64,000 nt of DNA, taken from NCBI GenBank assembly GCA_021820965.1, contig JAKACZ010000004.1, positions 1-64,000 of the forward strand, given 5' to 3'. The position numbers were made by a program, and so were the translations under genes. Positions 15,591-24,270 of this stretch are shown piece after piece. A model generated the notes under the pieces. That model saw only the letters and a list, made by a program, of their open reading frames with translations, searched no databases and had not been told where the DNA came from. The stretch is from Bacillota bacterium. GTDB taxonomy: Bacteria > Bacillota > Sulfobacillia > Sulfobacillales > Sulfobacillaceae. Positions within the stretch are counted from its first letter, which is position 1, and every line of letters starts with the position of its first letter.

Positions 15591-16829
15591 ATGGATGGTC
15601 TCTTAACCGTCTCAATGATCGTGAAAAACGAAGAACGATTTCTTCCCGAATGTCTCACCTCCATCAGGGATATCGCCGACGAAATTATTGTGGTTGACAC
15701 CGGATCAACCGATCGTACTGTCGATATCGCCAAATCGTTCGGAGCCCGGCTCATTCAAATTGAATGGCCGGATGACTTCGCCAAAGCGCGAAACGTTGGC
15801 CTTGATGCGGTGAGAACGCCCTGGGTGCTGGTGCTGGATGCTGACGAAGAGTTCGTCCGCGATGATTTGCCGGCTCTTACCGCCGCTATAAGGACGCCCA
15901 TCGCCGACGCGTACAACGTGCGCATTGTGTCGGTAATGGACCGGGCGCAGGACATATCCGAGAGCTACGTTCTCAGGATGTTTCGATCCCATCCCCAGGT
16001 GCGGTTTGAGGGTAAGGTGCACGAGCAAGTTTTTCAGGCGTTGAAGCGCGAAAACATGACAGTGGGTCCATTAAACGTGCGCTTGTTGCACAAGGGATAC
16101 CTAAACGCGGTTGTTGAGGGTCGGTCAAAAAACGAGCGCAATCGTATGCTTCTGGAAAAACAGTTGGAACAAGAGCCCAACGACGGGTATATGCTGTGGC
16201 AGCTGGCTCAGACACTGATGGCCGAAGGGAAATATCCAGCGGCTGTTACCGCTAGTCGCAAGGCTCTTCACAACATACCGGTTCAGCACCCGATTTGGGT
16301 CTTGGCTCAAACAACATATGCCAAGCTGCTCCACGCCAACGGTGAGCCTAAGCGCGCCATCAACGCCTTGCAAAACGGACAACAAGCCTATCCCGCGTAT
16401 ACGGACTTCTACTACCTTGAAGGTCTATTTCGCATGGGCCTGGCTCAATGGGCGCAAGCGGAGCAAGCTTTCCATAAATGCGTCGAAATTGGGGAGGCGC
16501 GCGGGTTTCTTATGACCGACACCGGCGTAGGGGGCTTTAAACCCCTCTGGAAATTGTCGCAGGTGTTGATTCAACAAAATCGGCACAAAGAAGCCTTAGC
16601 CTATCTCCTAACGGCAATTAAAAACAATCCGCCGTTTCGCGATGGGTGGGGCGCAATCTTTGCACTTCTGGCCGGATCGACCTTTGACGCGGTGCTGGAC
16701 ACAATCCTCTTGACGGTACCCCTTGACGTTGTCATCACGACGATTAGCGCATGGGAAAACCGCAGCGACGACGAGGAAAAACTCCTGCGGACCGCTCAGC
16801 TTCGCGCCCAGGCTAGCCGGCAAAGTTAA
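15591..16829 (+). CDS. Family 2 glycosyltransferase with TPR domain
   Basis: 412 residues. Residues 1-100 are a GT2 domain: LTVSMIVKNEERFLPECLTS, VVDTGSTDRT, and the metal-binding DADEE (about 80-84). Residues 180-400 are TPR-like helices (EGKYPAAVTASRKAL, NGEPKRAINALQNGQQAYP, AQWAQAEQAFHKC). This architecture matches SunS-type and other protein or peptide glycosyltransferases, where the TPRs present the acceptor. The start ATG 15591 follows GGAGGTCA. It lies convergent with and overlaps fliS by 17 bases, so glycosylation of the flagellar filament is a reasonable guess but not proven. Confidence 0.8.
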   Translation: MDGLLTVSMIVKNEERFLPECLTSIRDIADEIIVVDTGSTDRTVDIAKSFGARLIQIEWPDDFAKARNVGLDAVRTPWVLVLDADEEFVRDDLPALTAAIRTPIADAYNVRIVSVMDRAQDISESYVLRMFRSHPQVRFEGKVHEQVFQALKRENMTVGPLNVRLLHKGYLNAVVEGRSKNERNRMLLEKQLEQEPNDGYMLWQLAQTLMAEGKYPAAVTASRKALHNIPVQHPIWVLAQTTYAKLLHANGEPKRAINALQNGQQAYPAYTDFYYLEGLFRMGLAQWAQAEQAFHKCVEIGEARGFLMTDTGVGGFKPLWKLSQVLIQQNRHKEALAYLLTAIKNNPPFRDGWGAIFALLAGSTFDAVLDTILLTVPLDVVITTISAWENRSDDEEKLLRTAQLRAQASRQS

Positions 16830-17229
16830 TCGACAGGGGCTCGTCCGCCTTAAGAGGTTTTACCCGATTGGCCCGCTGATACCCTTCTAGCCCGGCAATA
16901 AGGTTCCGGAGAATCGCTTCCACCGAATCAACACCCTCTGTAGTAACGTCGGTTGATGCCCTGAGCAAAGTTCGCCAACAAAAAAGATACAGGTCACGCA
17001 TTTTCTGCCCATGAGCGTGCCCGAGATTCACGTTGTCGGCCAAGGCCGCCAAGATATCGCGAGCAGACTTGGACAAATCCAGTCCCCTTTCCGGCTCCTG
17101 GGCAATCTTTGCCTGGAACTCCTCGACGCCTGCCAAAGCCGCACGGTAGAGCATGAGGGCAAGCTGCTCCGGACTTGCTGTATTTACGGAGTCGTGCTTG
17201 TATTGGTTAACTTGTTCGTGAACGTCCAT
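16813..17229 (-). CDS. fliS: Flagellar secretion chaperone FliS
   Basis: 138 residues, the usual size. The N-terminal YKHDSVNTASPEQLALMLYR is the FliS signature (Y-x-x-x-x-V-x-T-A-S-P-x-x-L-x-x-x-L-Y), followed by the helical bundle that wraps the flagellin C-terminus and keeps it unfolded in the cytoplasm. It lies six bases after fliD on the same strand, the standard fliD-fliS order. Its 3' end overlaps the convergent glycosyltransferase. Confidence 0.9.
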   Translation of the reverse strand: MDVHEQVNQYKHDSVNTASPEQLALMLYRAALAGVEEFQAKIAQEPERGLDLSKSARDILAALADNVNLGHAHGQKMRDLYLFCWRTLLRASTDVTTEGVDSVEAILRNLIAGLEGYQRANRVKPLKADEPLSINFAG

Positions 17230-17235
17230 CGCCTA

Positions 17236-18762
17236 TTACCCCCCATTACTGTTATTGGAACCTTGTGGATTGAACAACGCTTGGAGTAAGGAATACTGCT
17301 CCGAGTACCGGGAGACTTGGTTCACCCACTGCCCGTACTTGAGAATCGCTTGCTGCTCCTCACTGTTCAACTGTTGCTGCAAGAGTCTGGCCTGACTCTT
17401 GTCTTGGGCACTCTGCTGATTCAAGGTAGCAATAGCCTCGCCCACCGTGCTCGTGGAACCTTGGGAGAAACCGTTAATAATGCCGGGCGTCGATCCGCCA
17501 GCGCCAATCGTGCCGTTCAGTTGTTGAAAAATCGCCTGCACCGCAGTCGGATTGGATATCAAGGCCTGCGAAAGCGTGGTAGAGTTTAGGGTCATTTGCC
17601 CGTTGGTCCCCAGCGTAATGCCGATGTCGGCCAATGATTGATATTGTCCGCCTTGACCACTAGTGGTCTCTGCCAAAAGCTGGCCCACTTGATCCAACAC
17701 GGCGGACGGAAGCCCGGAGGTCAAAACCTGATTAGGATTCGACTGATAGGCGTAGGTCGCGGAGCTCCCTGTGCCCGACGCAACAACCTGACCGGATTGA
17801 GCCAAATTCTGTGTATCTTTGACCCATTGATTCCAATCCGACACGAATTGCTTAACCGACGACACCATCGCCGAGGTGTTTGGCGACACGGTTATTGTGG
17901 TGGTCCCCGGAGCATTCACCGTGACGGTCATCCCGGGAATGAGATTAGTAAAGGTGTTTGAGGACGACGTGATGGCGTTTGACGAGTTGTAGGTTGATCC
18001 GAAGCTAACCGTCGCATCACTCGGTGCCTGAAGACGGTCGGCGGCGGAAAGGCCGCTCGTGCCCGTACCGACAACGCCCAGGTAGTATAGAGGACCATTA
18101 GGTTGAGACGAGGTGCTGCCCAGCCCGTTGTCGCCATATGTGATCGCCTGCCCGGTCTGGTTGGCCTGAATTTCCAACAGCCAATCGCCACTGCTGTTTT
18201 GTACGACGGATGCGGTCGCACCAATTCCCGCTGTACTGTTGATCAGGCTGGCTAAGCCGTTGAGGCTCTCGCCGGCGGAAGGCAAGTTGACGGTGACGGC
18301 GGACCCATTGCCGACGGCAATGCTAAAGCTCCCCTGCAACGGCGTTGTGGTTCCCGGAACCATCAAAGTGGCGTTTGGATCAGTGACCGTCATGTTGGCC
18401 GTCGTGCCCGAGTCGATCTCGGCTTGTGCAACGCTGTTGACAGAAATCGTGTAGCTGCCTTGCTGCGCGCTTTGATCTATGGCAGTGGCGACGTTACTGT
18501 CGCTTGAGGACGACTGCAACTGACCATATGTGGAGGATTGCGACAGATTGGCCAGATCCCCTCCAAACGTTTGGGCATCGGATTGCAGCGTGGACCAGGC
18601 ACTGATGTCCGTTTGGTCGGTCTGCTCTTGCTTTTGATAGTTGGATATTTGAAGATTATTCTCCTGAGTCGCCAGCTGCGCGAACGTGTTCGGGCTTAAG
18701 TCCTGCAAAATTTGGCCAATCGGTGTGTTGTACACCTGGCTCCAGTTGATTGAACTGCTCAT
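17236..18762 (-). CDS. fliD: Flagellar filament cap protein FliD (HAP2)
   Basis: 508 residues. It caps the filament and guides flagellin assembly outside the cell. The N-terminal coiled coil (INWSQVYNTPIGQILQDLSP, LATQENNLQISNYQKQEQTD) and the C-terminal coiled coil (QSAQDKSQARLLQQQLNSEE) bracket Ser/Thr/Asn-rich beta domains. Its low charge and richness in Ser/Thr fit an acidic external setting and possible glycosylation. Start ATG 18762 follows GGGGGCGC. Upstream lies a hairpin after flagellin; fliS follows directly. Confidence 0.88.
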   Translation of the reverse strand: MSSSINWSQVYNTPIGQILQDLSPNTFAQLATQENNLQISNYQKQEQTDQTDISAWSTLQSDAQTFGGDLANLSQSSTYGQLQSSSSDSNVATAIDQSAQQGSYTISVNSVAQAEIDSGTTANMTVTDPNATLMVPGTTTPLQGSFSIAVGNGSAVTVNLPSAGESLNGLASLINSTAGIGATASVVQNSSGDWLLEIQANQTGQAITYGDNGLGSTSSQPNGPLYYLGVVGTGTSGLSAADRLQAPSDATVSFGSTYNSSNAITSSSNTFTNLIPGMTVTVNAPGTTTITVSPNTSAMVSSVKQFVSDWNQWVKDTQNLAQSGQVVASGTGSSATYAYQSNPNQVLTSGLPSAVLDQVGQLLAETTSGQGGQYQSLADIGITLGTNGQMTLNSTTLSQALISNPTAVQAIFQQLNGTIGAGGSTPGIINGFSQGSTSTVGEAIATLNQQSAQDKSQARLLQQQLNSEEQQAILKYGQWVNQVSRYSEQYSLLQALFNPQGSNNSNGG

Positions 18763-18793
18763 GGTACCGCGCCCCCTTCTCCAAAGCGGATGA

Positions 18794-18817
18794 GAGGCCG
18801 GAGGTTATCCCGGCCTC
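18794..18817 (-). terminator. Hairpin between flagellin and fliD
   Basis: GAGGCCGG and CCGGCCTC form an eight-base stem around AGGTTATC, just downstream of the flagellin stop. No strong U-run follows on the minus strand, so it may be an attenuator or mRNA-end stabiliser, letting flagellin be expressed far above FliD. Confidence 0.5.
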
Positions 18818-18835
18818 CTCATCACCTCATGCCAG

Positions 18836-19987
18836 TTATCCGAGAAGTTTCAGCACCAAGGACGGCAATTGTTGTGACGTCTGCAGCGCCTGAATCCCCG
18901 TTTGCATCAATATCTGCTGTTGGGCGAACTGACTCGTTACGGTGGCCATGTTGGCGTCCATAATGGTCGCTTGCGAGGATTGCAGGTTGGTATTCTCCGT
19001 TTGCAGGTTGCTGATGGTGTAGTTCAACTGATCCACTTGAGCGCCGACCTGCCCTTGGGCATTGCTGAGCATAGACAGCGCGTTTTGTGCCTGAGTGATA
19101 GCATACTGGGCGCTGGTGCTGGCCTGAACATTAATCGTTGACAGTCCTAAGGTCACGCTGTTAAACGTTCCGAACGCCAGAGTGGTGTTGTTCCCGCTTC
19201 CTTGATTCGGGCCCGTCTGAAACGTGTAGTTCGTTCCTGGCGCGATCGTAAATTGTGCCGTGTAAGCCGTTGCGGAGTAATTGGCCGCGATCGTTCCTTG
19301 GTTCACAGTGACGGCAAAACTGTCGGCGTTGGTGTTTGAACCGGACACCAGTTGCAGCGTGACGTCGCCTGTCGAGGGAAGACCAGACACATCTCCACTG
19401 GCAACGGTTCCCGATGCATTGACAATGGACACCACATCGGCCGAAAGGGCTGTACTGTATTGGACGCTTACTGTGTAACTTCCCGCGCCGGTAGAGCCGG
19501 AATCGGCTCCAACCGCGATTTGAGTAACGGCCTGGGACAAGCCGATGCTACCGCTGGGCGAGACAGTCGGTCCCTCGTTAAGTACGGCCTGGTTATTGTA
19601 GTTCAAGGTTGCCCCGACATTGTCCAGTGACTGCAAAAGCGAATTAATCTGGTTTTGGATGTCCTGAGTGTCCGAAGAGTTGTTGGTGCTGTTAGATGCT
19701 TGTACAGCCAGCTGCTGAATCTCCTGCACGATTTGGACATTGGTCTGCATGCCGCCGTTGGCTACGTTCAGCAAGTTGCTGGCCTGGTTAGCGTTGTTGA
19801 CCGCCGCGTTAATGCCGCCAATTTCACCTTGCATCATATTGGCAATCGCGAGACCGGAAGGGTTGTCCGCAGGCGAGTTAATCTGATAGCCGGTAGACAT
19901 TTCCTGTTGAAGGGTGTTCAGAGAGTTTTGCGTGTTGTTCAGCGAATTCTGCGCAAAAAGCGCTGCAACGTTCGTGTTGATGTACAT
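18836..19987 (-). CDS. fliC: Flagellin
   Basis: 383 residues. The conserved D0/D1 ends are plain: MYINTNVAALFAQNSLNNTQ, STGYQINSPADNPSGLAIAN and, at the C-terminus, QAQNALSMLSNAQGQVGAQV with LQTSQQLPSLVLKLLG. The central ~160 residues are Thr/Ser/Val-rich with few charges, as in surface-exposed D2/D3 domains. GGAGGATACATCG precedes the ATG at good spacing. Followed by a hairpin, then fliD and fliS. Three glycosyltransferase genes flank the cluster, which suggests a glycosylated filament. Confidence 0.92.
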   Translation of the reverse strand: MYINTNVAALFAQNSLNNTQNSLNTLQQEMSTGYQINSPADNPSGLAIANMMQGEIGGINAAVNNANQASNLLNVANGGMQTNVQIVQEIQQLAVQASNSTNNSSDTQDIQNQINSLLQSLDNVGATLNYNNQAVLNEGPTVSPSGSIGLSQAVTQIAVGADSGSTGAGSYTVSVQYSTALSADVVSIVNASGTVASGDVSGLPSTGDVTLQLVSGSNTNADSFAVTVNQGTIAANYSATAYTAQFTIAPGTNYTFQTGPNQGSGNNTTLAFGTFNSVTLGLSTINVQASTSAQYAITQAQNALSMLSNAQGQVGAQVDQLNYTISNLQTENTNLQSSQATIMDANMATVTSQFAQQQILMQTGIQALQTSQQLPSLVLKLLG

Positions 19988-20074
19988 CGATGTATCCTCC
20001 TTGATTTGTTTGCTCCGACGTCCTGTCGATAGTGGTACATCTGAAAGGTAACTCCTTCATCAACCCCGAGTCAA

Positions 20075-20083
20075 AATATAGCA
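20075..20083 (-). promoter_or_regulatory. Candidate extended -10 promoter of flagellin
   Basis: On the minus strand TGCTATATT (TG-n-TATAAT type, 5 of 6) lies about 90 bases before the flagellin ATG. No sequence close to the sigma-D consensus TAAA-N15-GCCGATAT was found, which is unexpected for flagellin. Weak evidence. Confidence 0.3.
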
Positions 20084-20156
20084 GCCTAATTGCAAAAGAT
20101 TAGTGGTTCTTCGTGCTACTCTTTTCTTAGAGAAGTTTTCCACGAGGAGCGTCATC

Positions 20157-21050
20157 ATGTCAGCACCGCCCATCATTATCAGCACCGTCAAGCCGCCCGG
20201 ATACAATCACGTTGGCGCCTTCGATGAAGTGACGGAGACGATAGCGATCGGATTCGCGCGGCTGGGTTTTGCTGTTCAACGAGCGGATAATTTCGTTTCG
20301 AGCGAAATTCCTACGATCCTTTTTGGTGCCCATCTATTAGCGGAGCCTATCTTAAATCGCCTGCCCTCCAACACCATTCTCTATAATCTCGAACAGGTCG
20401 ATCCCGGGGCCCCGTGGATAGCCGGCCCCTATGCGCGTGCCATGCGCTTGCACGAGGTATGGGATTTCAATGAGACTAACGTTCGGCGGCTTCATACCTT
20501 GCAATTCGCCAGGAAATTGTTATGGGCACCCATCGGCTACGTTCCCGAGCTCACTCGAATACCCCAGGCTGCGGAAGACATTGACATTCTCTTCTATGGT
20601 TCACTGAATGAGCGTCGAGCCCGCGTGCTTGACGATCTGCGGGCTTCCGGCCTTAACGTGGTGTATAAGTTCGATTTGTATGGAAAAGAGCGCGACAAGC
20701 TAATCGCCCGTTCCAAGGTGGTCCTAAACATACACTTTTATGAAAGCGGAATCTTTGAGTGGGTACGAGTTCTATATCTTTTGGCCAATAAAAAGGCTGT
20801 GGTTTCGGAGTCGAGCGTTCTCACCGCCTTTGAAAGAGGTATAGAAGAGGTTGTCCGCTTTGCGCACTATGACGAACTAGAAGATGTCTGCCGGAACATG
20901 GTTGCCCATCAATCCTTGCGGGACGCTCTCGCATCTAAAATGGATTCCTACCTAGCTGCGCGGCGCGAAGAAATGGTGTTGGACTCTATTGTTGGCTCCT
21001 CGTCATGCATAAGTCGTCCATCCGGCCCATTGAGGGAGGAGGAGTCATGA
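20157..21050 (+). CDS. Glycosyltransferase-like protein (GT4/CgeB-like C-terminus)
   Basis: 297 residues. ATG 20157, with CACGAGGAGCG upstream, is preferred over the frame opening at 20103. The N-terminal part (PPIIISTVKPPGYNHVGAFD) and the C-terminal half (DIDILFYGSLNERRARVLDD, VVLNIHFYESGIFEWVRVLY, KAVVSES) resemble the nucleotide-sugar-binding half of GT-B enzymes of the CgeB/glycosyltransferase 1 type. Divergent from flagellin with 169 bases between, and its stop overlaps the next glycosyltransferase start (ATGA). Likely acts with that protein on a filament or surface glycan. Confidence 0.65.
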   Translation: MSAPPIIISTVKPPGYNHVGAFDEVTETIAIGFARLGFAVQRADNFVSSEIPTILFGAHLLAEPILNRLPSNTILYNLEQVDPGAPWIAGPYARAMRLHEVWDFNETNVRRLHTLQFARKLLWAPIGYVPELTRIPQAAEDIDILFYGSLNERRARVLDDLRASGLNVVYKFDLYGKERDKLIARSKVVLNIHFYESGIFEWVRVLYLLANKKAVVSESSVLTAFERGIEEVVRFAHYDELEDVCRNMVAHQSLRDALASKMDSYLAARREEMVLDSIVGSSSCISRPSGPLREEES

Positions 21051-22948
21051 GCAAAACCTCCATTATCATTTTGGCCTATAATCACTGGGATATAACCACC
21101 CGGTGCCTGGCGTCACTCTTGTCCGCACCAGTTGAAAGGGAATATGAAGTCATTCTAGTTGATAACGGTTCCGAAGCCCCGATGCCAGACTACTATCCTT
21201 CCATGCTTCCAGGGATTCGCATTGTTCACAGTGAATTCAACCGAGGATATGGTGGCGGATACAATTTTGCCGCCGAGTTTGCCAACGGCGATGAATTGGT
21301 CCTTTTGTCCAATGACATCATTGTTACACCTGGATGGCTTGACGAGTTACATCGCGTCAAGGTCGCCAACCCCGGAACCCTTATAGTAGGCCCAAAGTAT
21401 CTCACGCTTGACGGCACGCTCCTCGAAGCAGGGTCCGTAGTGTTCAATGACGGCACCCCCTGGGCACTGGGACGCGGAAACGACAGTCGATCGCCGTTTT
21501 TCAATTTCGTCCGCGAGTCCCACTACGTCTCGACCGCGTGTGTGCTGGTCGATCGTAACTTCTTCATCACCACGGGCGGCTTCGACCCGCGGTACGGTGC
21601 CGGTTATTTCGAGGACACAGATTTATGCACGCGAGCCCATCAGATCGGCGGCCACGTGATGTACACCCCTTTGGCATGCATTTTGCACCAGGAAAGCTCG
21701 TCATTCGGTAACCAAAAAGCTGCCTTGATGGACAAGAACCGACAAGTCTTTGCGGAGAAATGGCGCCCCTACTTAGCCAGCAACTACCCAGACCCATCCC
21801 TGCTGCCGTTAAGGGCCGCCATCGCTTGGTCACGCGTCTCAGTGCTGGTAGTCGACAAGGTACTGCCTTGGCATGATCGCGCGTCCGGAGCTAAACGCAC
21901 AATGGAAATTCTGCGATTGCTAAAGAAATCCGGCTGCCACGTGACGTTTGTTGCTATAGAAGGGCGCAATCAGGAAGCGTATGCGAGAGAACTGCAGAGA
22001 ATGGGGATCGAGGTGTTTGTCAATGACGGTTTAGGGATAGGAATGCCAGAAGTAGGGGCCGTCCCTTGGGAGGAGCTGTTCCAGAACCGTAGGTATGATT
22101 ATGTCTGGCTCACATTCTGGGACGTGGCAGCATATTATCTCGGTCGCTTACGCAAGCTAAGCAAAGACGCAAAGTTCGTGGTTGATTCTGTGGACTTGGA
22201 ATTCGTCCGGATGGCCTCCGAGACCGTGGGTACCGGAATTGAATCGTTTGACCGGGAACGAAGTTTGCGTGAAATCGCGGTTTACCAAGCATCTGATACC
22301 GTCATCACCGTTACGGAGTTAGAGCGGGACATACTCCGAAAAACTGGTGTCTCAAAACCTATCGAAGTAATCCCCAATATCCATGACGTTGCTGTTCCTG
22401 ACCTTAGTGAAGACCGCACATCGCGATCGCGCCAGATTCTGTTCGTTGGCAACTTTAATCATGCGCCCAATCGCGATGCAATTCTCACCTTCGCACACGA
22501 CATCTTTCCGGAACTCTATCGTCAATTGGGGGTCAGACTATTAATTGCAGGCAACAACCCCACAGAAGAGATTGCTCAACTCGCTTCGATTCCCGGCGTT
22601 GAAGTCCTTGGATGGGTACCGGACCTCAACCCGATTTATAGAAATATTTTAGCTGCGGTGGCGCCCTTGCGCTACGGCGCGGGAATCAAGGGCAAAATCA
22701 CGGAGGCTTTGTCTATGGCAGTCCCCGTAATCGCCACGCCAGAAGCCTTGACAGGCATGGAGGCCGTCATCGAAAATGAAGCCGTCCTCATTGCGCCGAT
22801 ATCCGACCCTAACGGATGGGTAACTGCAGTCAACAAGTTGCTTGACCCCCCTTTTTGGAAGTCCATATCCCGCAAGGCGTGGGCCACCTGCTTGACGTTA
22901 TATAGTTCGGAACGCGCCAACGAGGTTCTAAGGCGAATCATTCTCTAA
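21047..22948 (+). CDS. Two-domain glycosyltransferase (GT2 + GT4)
   Basis: 633 residues. ATG 21047 overlaps the previous stop. Residues 1-240 are a GT2 domain: TSIIILAYNHWDITTRCLAS, VDNGSE, NRGYGGGYNFA, LLSNDIIVTPGW, and the FDPRYGAGYFEDTDLC block typical of rhamnosyltransferase-like enzymes. Residues 270-633 are a GT4-type GT-B domain: ILFVGNFNHAPNRDAILTFA, then WVPDLNPIYRNILAAVAPLR and YGAGIKGKITEALSMAVPVI. Such fusions can add two successive sugars. Next to flagellin, so filament or surface-layer glycosylation is the working guess. Confidence 0.85.
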   Translation: MSKTSIIILAYNHWDITTRCLASLLSAPVEREYEVILVDNGSEAPMPDYYPSMLPGIRIVHSEFNRGYGGGYNFAAEFANGDELVLLSNDIIVTPGWLDELHRVKVANPGTLIVGPKYLTLDGTLLEAGSVVFNDGTPWALGRGNDSRSPFFNFVRESHYVSTACVLVDRNFFITTGGFDPRYGAGYFEDTDLCTRAHQIGGHVMYTPLACILHQESSSFGNQKAALMDKNRQVFAEKWRPYLASNYPDPSLLPLRAAIAWSRVSVLVVDKVLPWHDRASGAKRTMEILRLLKKSGCHVTFVAIEGRNQEAYARELQRMGIEVFVNDGLGIGMPEVGAVPWEELFQNRRYDYVWLTFWDVAAYYLGRLRKLSKDAKFVVDSVDLEFVRMASETVGTGIESFDRERSLREIAVYQASDTVITVTELERDILRKTGVSKPIEVIPNIHDVAVPDLSEDRTSRSRQILFVGNFNHAPNRDAILTFAHDIFPELYRQLGVRLLIAGNNPTEEIAQLASIPGVEVLGWVPDLNPIYRNILAAVAPLRYGAGIKGKITEALSMAVPVIATPEALTGMEAVIENEAVLIAPISDPNGWVTAVNKLLDPPFWKSISRKAWATCLTLYSSERANEVLRRIIL

Positions 22949-22994
22949 ACATAGATGTCTACTGAGGCCAATAACACTTAACCGGAGGGTAACT

Positions 22995-24155
22995 ATGCTT
23001 GCAATTGTCAACGGACGCATCGAAACAGTCTCACATGGTGCTATTCCCAATGGTACCATCCTTATCGCCGACGATGGAAAGATTAAGGAAGTCGGCACAC
23101 ACGTCAAAGTTCCTGCCGGGACAACGGTTATCGATGCAGCTGGGCAGTACGTCTTCCCCGGATTTATTGACTCCCATTCGCATCTCGGCGTGTTTCCCGA
23201 CGGGGAAGTGGCGTCGGACGGAAATGAAATGACGACCCCGGTTACGGCCGGGGTTCGGGTGGTGGATGCCTTCAACACCACGGACGTGGCCTTATCCGAC
23301 GCCATCCGCGGCGGAATCACCGCCGCGTGGATCACACCCGGCAGCGGCAACGTCATTGGAGGGCAAGGATCCACCCTTCGTCTATGGGGAAAGCACATTG
23401 ATGATATGATTTTGAAATCGCCATCGGGGATGAAGAGCGCCATGGGCGAAAATCCCAAACGCGTCCATGGGAATAAAGAGAGAATGCCGTCTACCCGCCT
23501 GGGTGTAGCCAAGGTGATGCGACAGGCTTTCTTGGATGCTCAGGATTACCAACGCGAATTGGAGAAGGACCCACACCATAAGCGCGAACTGGACATGGAC
23601 GGGCTCTTAATGGTGCTGAACCGCGAAATTCCCTTCCGCACCCATTCACACACCGCCGACGACATTCTGACCGCAATGCGAATCGGCCGGGAATTTGGTG
23701 TAAACCAAATTATCGAACACGGCACCGAAGCCTATAAAGTCGTAGACGAACTTCTCCGCTATAACGTACCCGTGTCATGCGGTCCGGCATTGGTCGCCCG
23801 CGTGAAGGTGGAGGTTCGCGGTCGGTCCTTTAAGACTCCCGGCATCTTGGCGAAAAACGGAGTGAAGGTTTCCATCATCACCGATCATCCGGTGGTACCC
23901 GAGCAATATCTCGTCATTAGCGCGGCACTCGCCGTGCGTGAGGGCATGGAAGAGCAAGACGCCGTCCGCGCCATCACCCAAACGCCAGCGGAACTGTGCG
24001 GAGTGGGCGACCGTCTGGGATCCATCGAACCGGGAAAGGACGGTGACGTCGTGATCTGGGACGGTCATCCCTTCGAGTACAAAAGCAAAGTGGCGAAGAC
24101 CATCATTTTAGGTCAAGTCGTCTACGACGCGAGCGACGCGGGCACCGATCAATAA
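22995..24155 (+). CDS. Amidohydrolase (imidazolonepropionase-like)
   Basis: 386 residues; ATG 22995 follows CCGGAGGG. The small beta domain (MLAIVNGRIETVSHGAIPNG) is followed by the TIM barrel with HSH at 61-63 (GFIDSHSHLG), later metal-site candidates in RTHSHTADD and EHGTEAYK, and TDHPVVPEQ near the end, then GSIEPGKDGDVVIWDGHPFE, the standard amidohydrolase closing strand. It is in the group often annotated as imidazolonepropionase-like; the true substrate is unknown and could be a cyclic amide or dipeptide. Monocistronic, ended by a strong terminator. Confidence 0.82.
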   Translation: MLAIVNGRIETVSHGAIPNGTILIADDGKIKEVGTHVKVPAGTTVIDAAGQYVFPGFIDSHSHLGVFPDGEVASDGNEMTTPVTAGVRVVDAFNTTDVALSDAIRGGITAAWITPGSGNVIGGQGSTLRLWGKHIDDMILKSPSGMKSAMGENPKRVHGNKERMPSTRLGVAKVMRQAFLDAQDYQRELEKDPHHKRELDMDGLLMVLNREIPFRTHSHTADDILTAMRIGREFGVNQIIEHGTEAYKVVDELLRYNVPVSCGPALVARVKVEVRGRSFKTPGILAKNGVKVSIITDHPVVPEQYLVISAALAVREGMEEQDAVRAITQTPAELCGVGDRLGSIEPGKDGDVVIWDGHPFEYKSKVAKTIILGQVVYDASDAGTDQ

Positions 24156-24216
24156 GGTGCGCCATTGCAGAGGAAGGCGCCCGGCTTTTCCCAAGCGCCT
24201 TGCCTATTAATCGCCA

Positions 24217-24244
24217 AAGCCCCGGCATTTTTTGGCCGGGGCTT
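24217..24244 (+). terminator. Rho-independent terminator
   Basis: AAGCCCCGGC and GCCGGGGCTT form a ten-base perfect stem around ATTTTTTG, followed by CTTAAG. It lies between the convergent amidohydrolase and MFS genes and can serve both. Confidence 0.8.
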
Positions 24245-24270
24245 CTTAAGGTATTAGAAGCTGGGATAGG

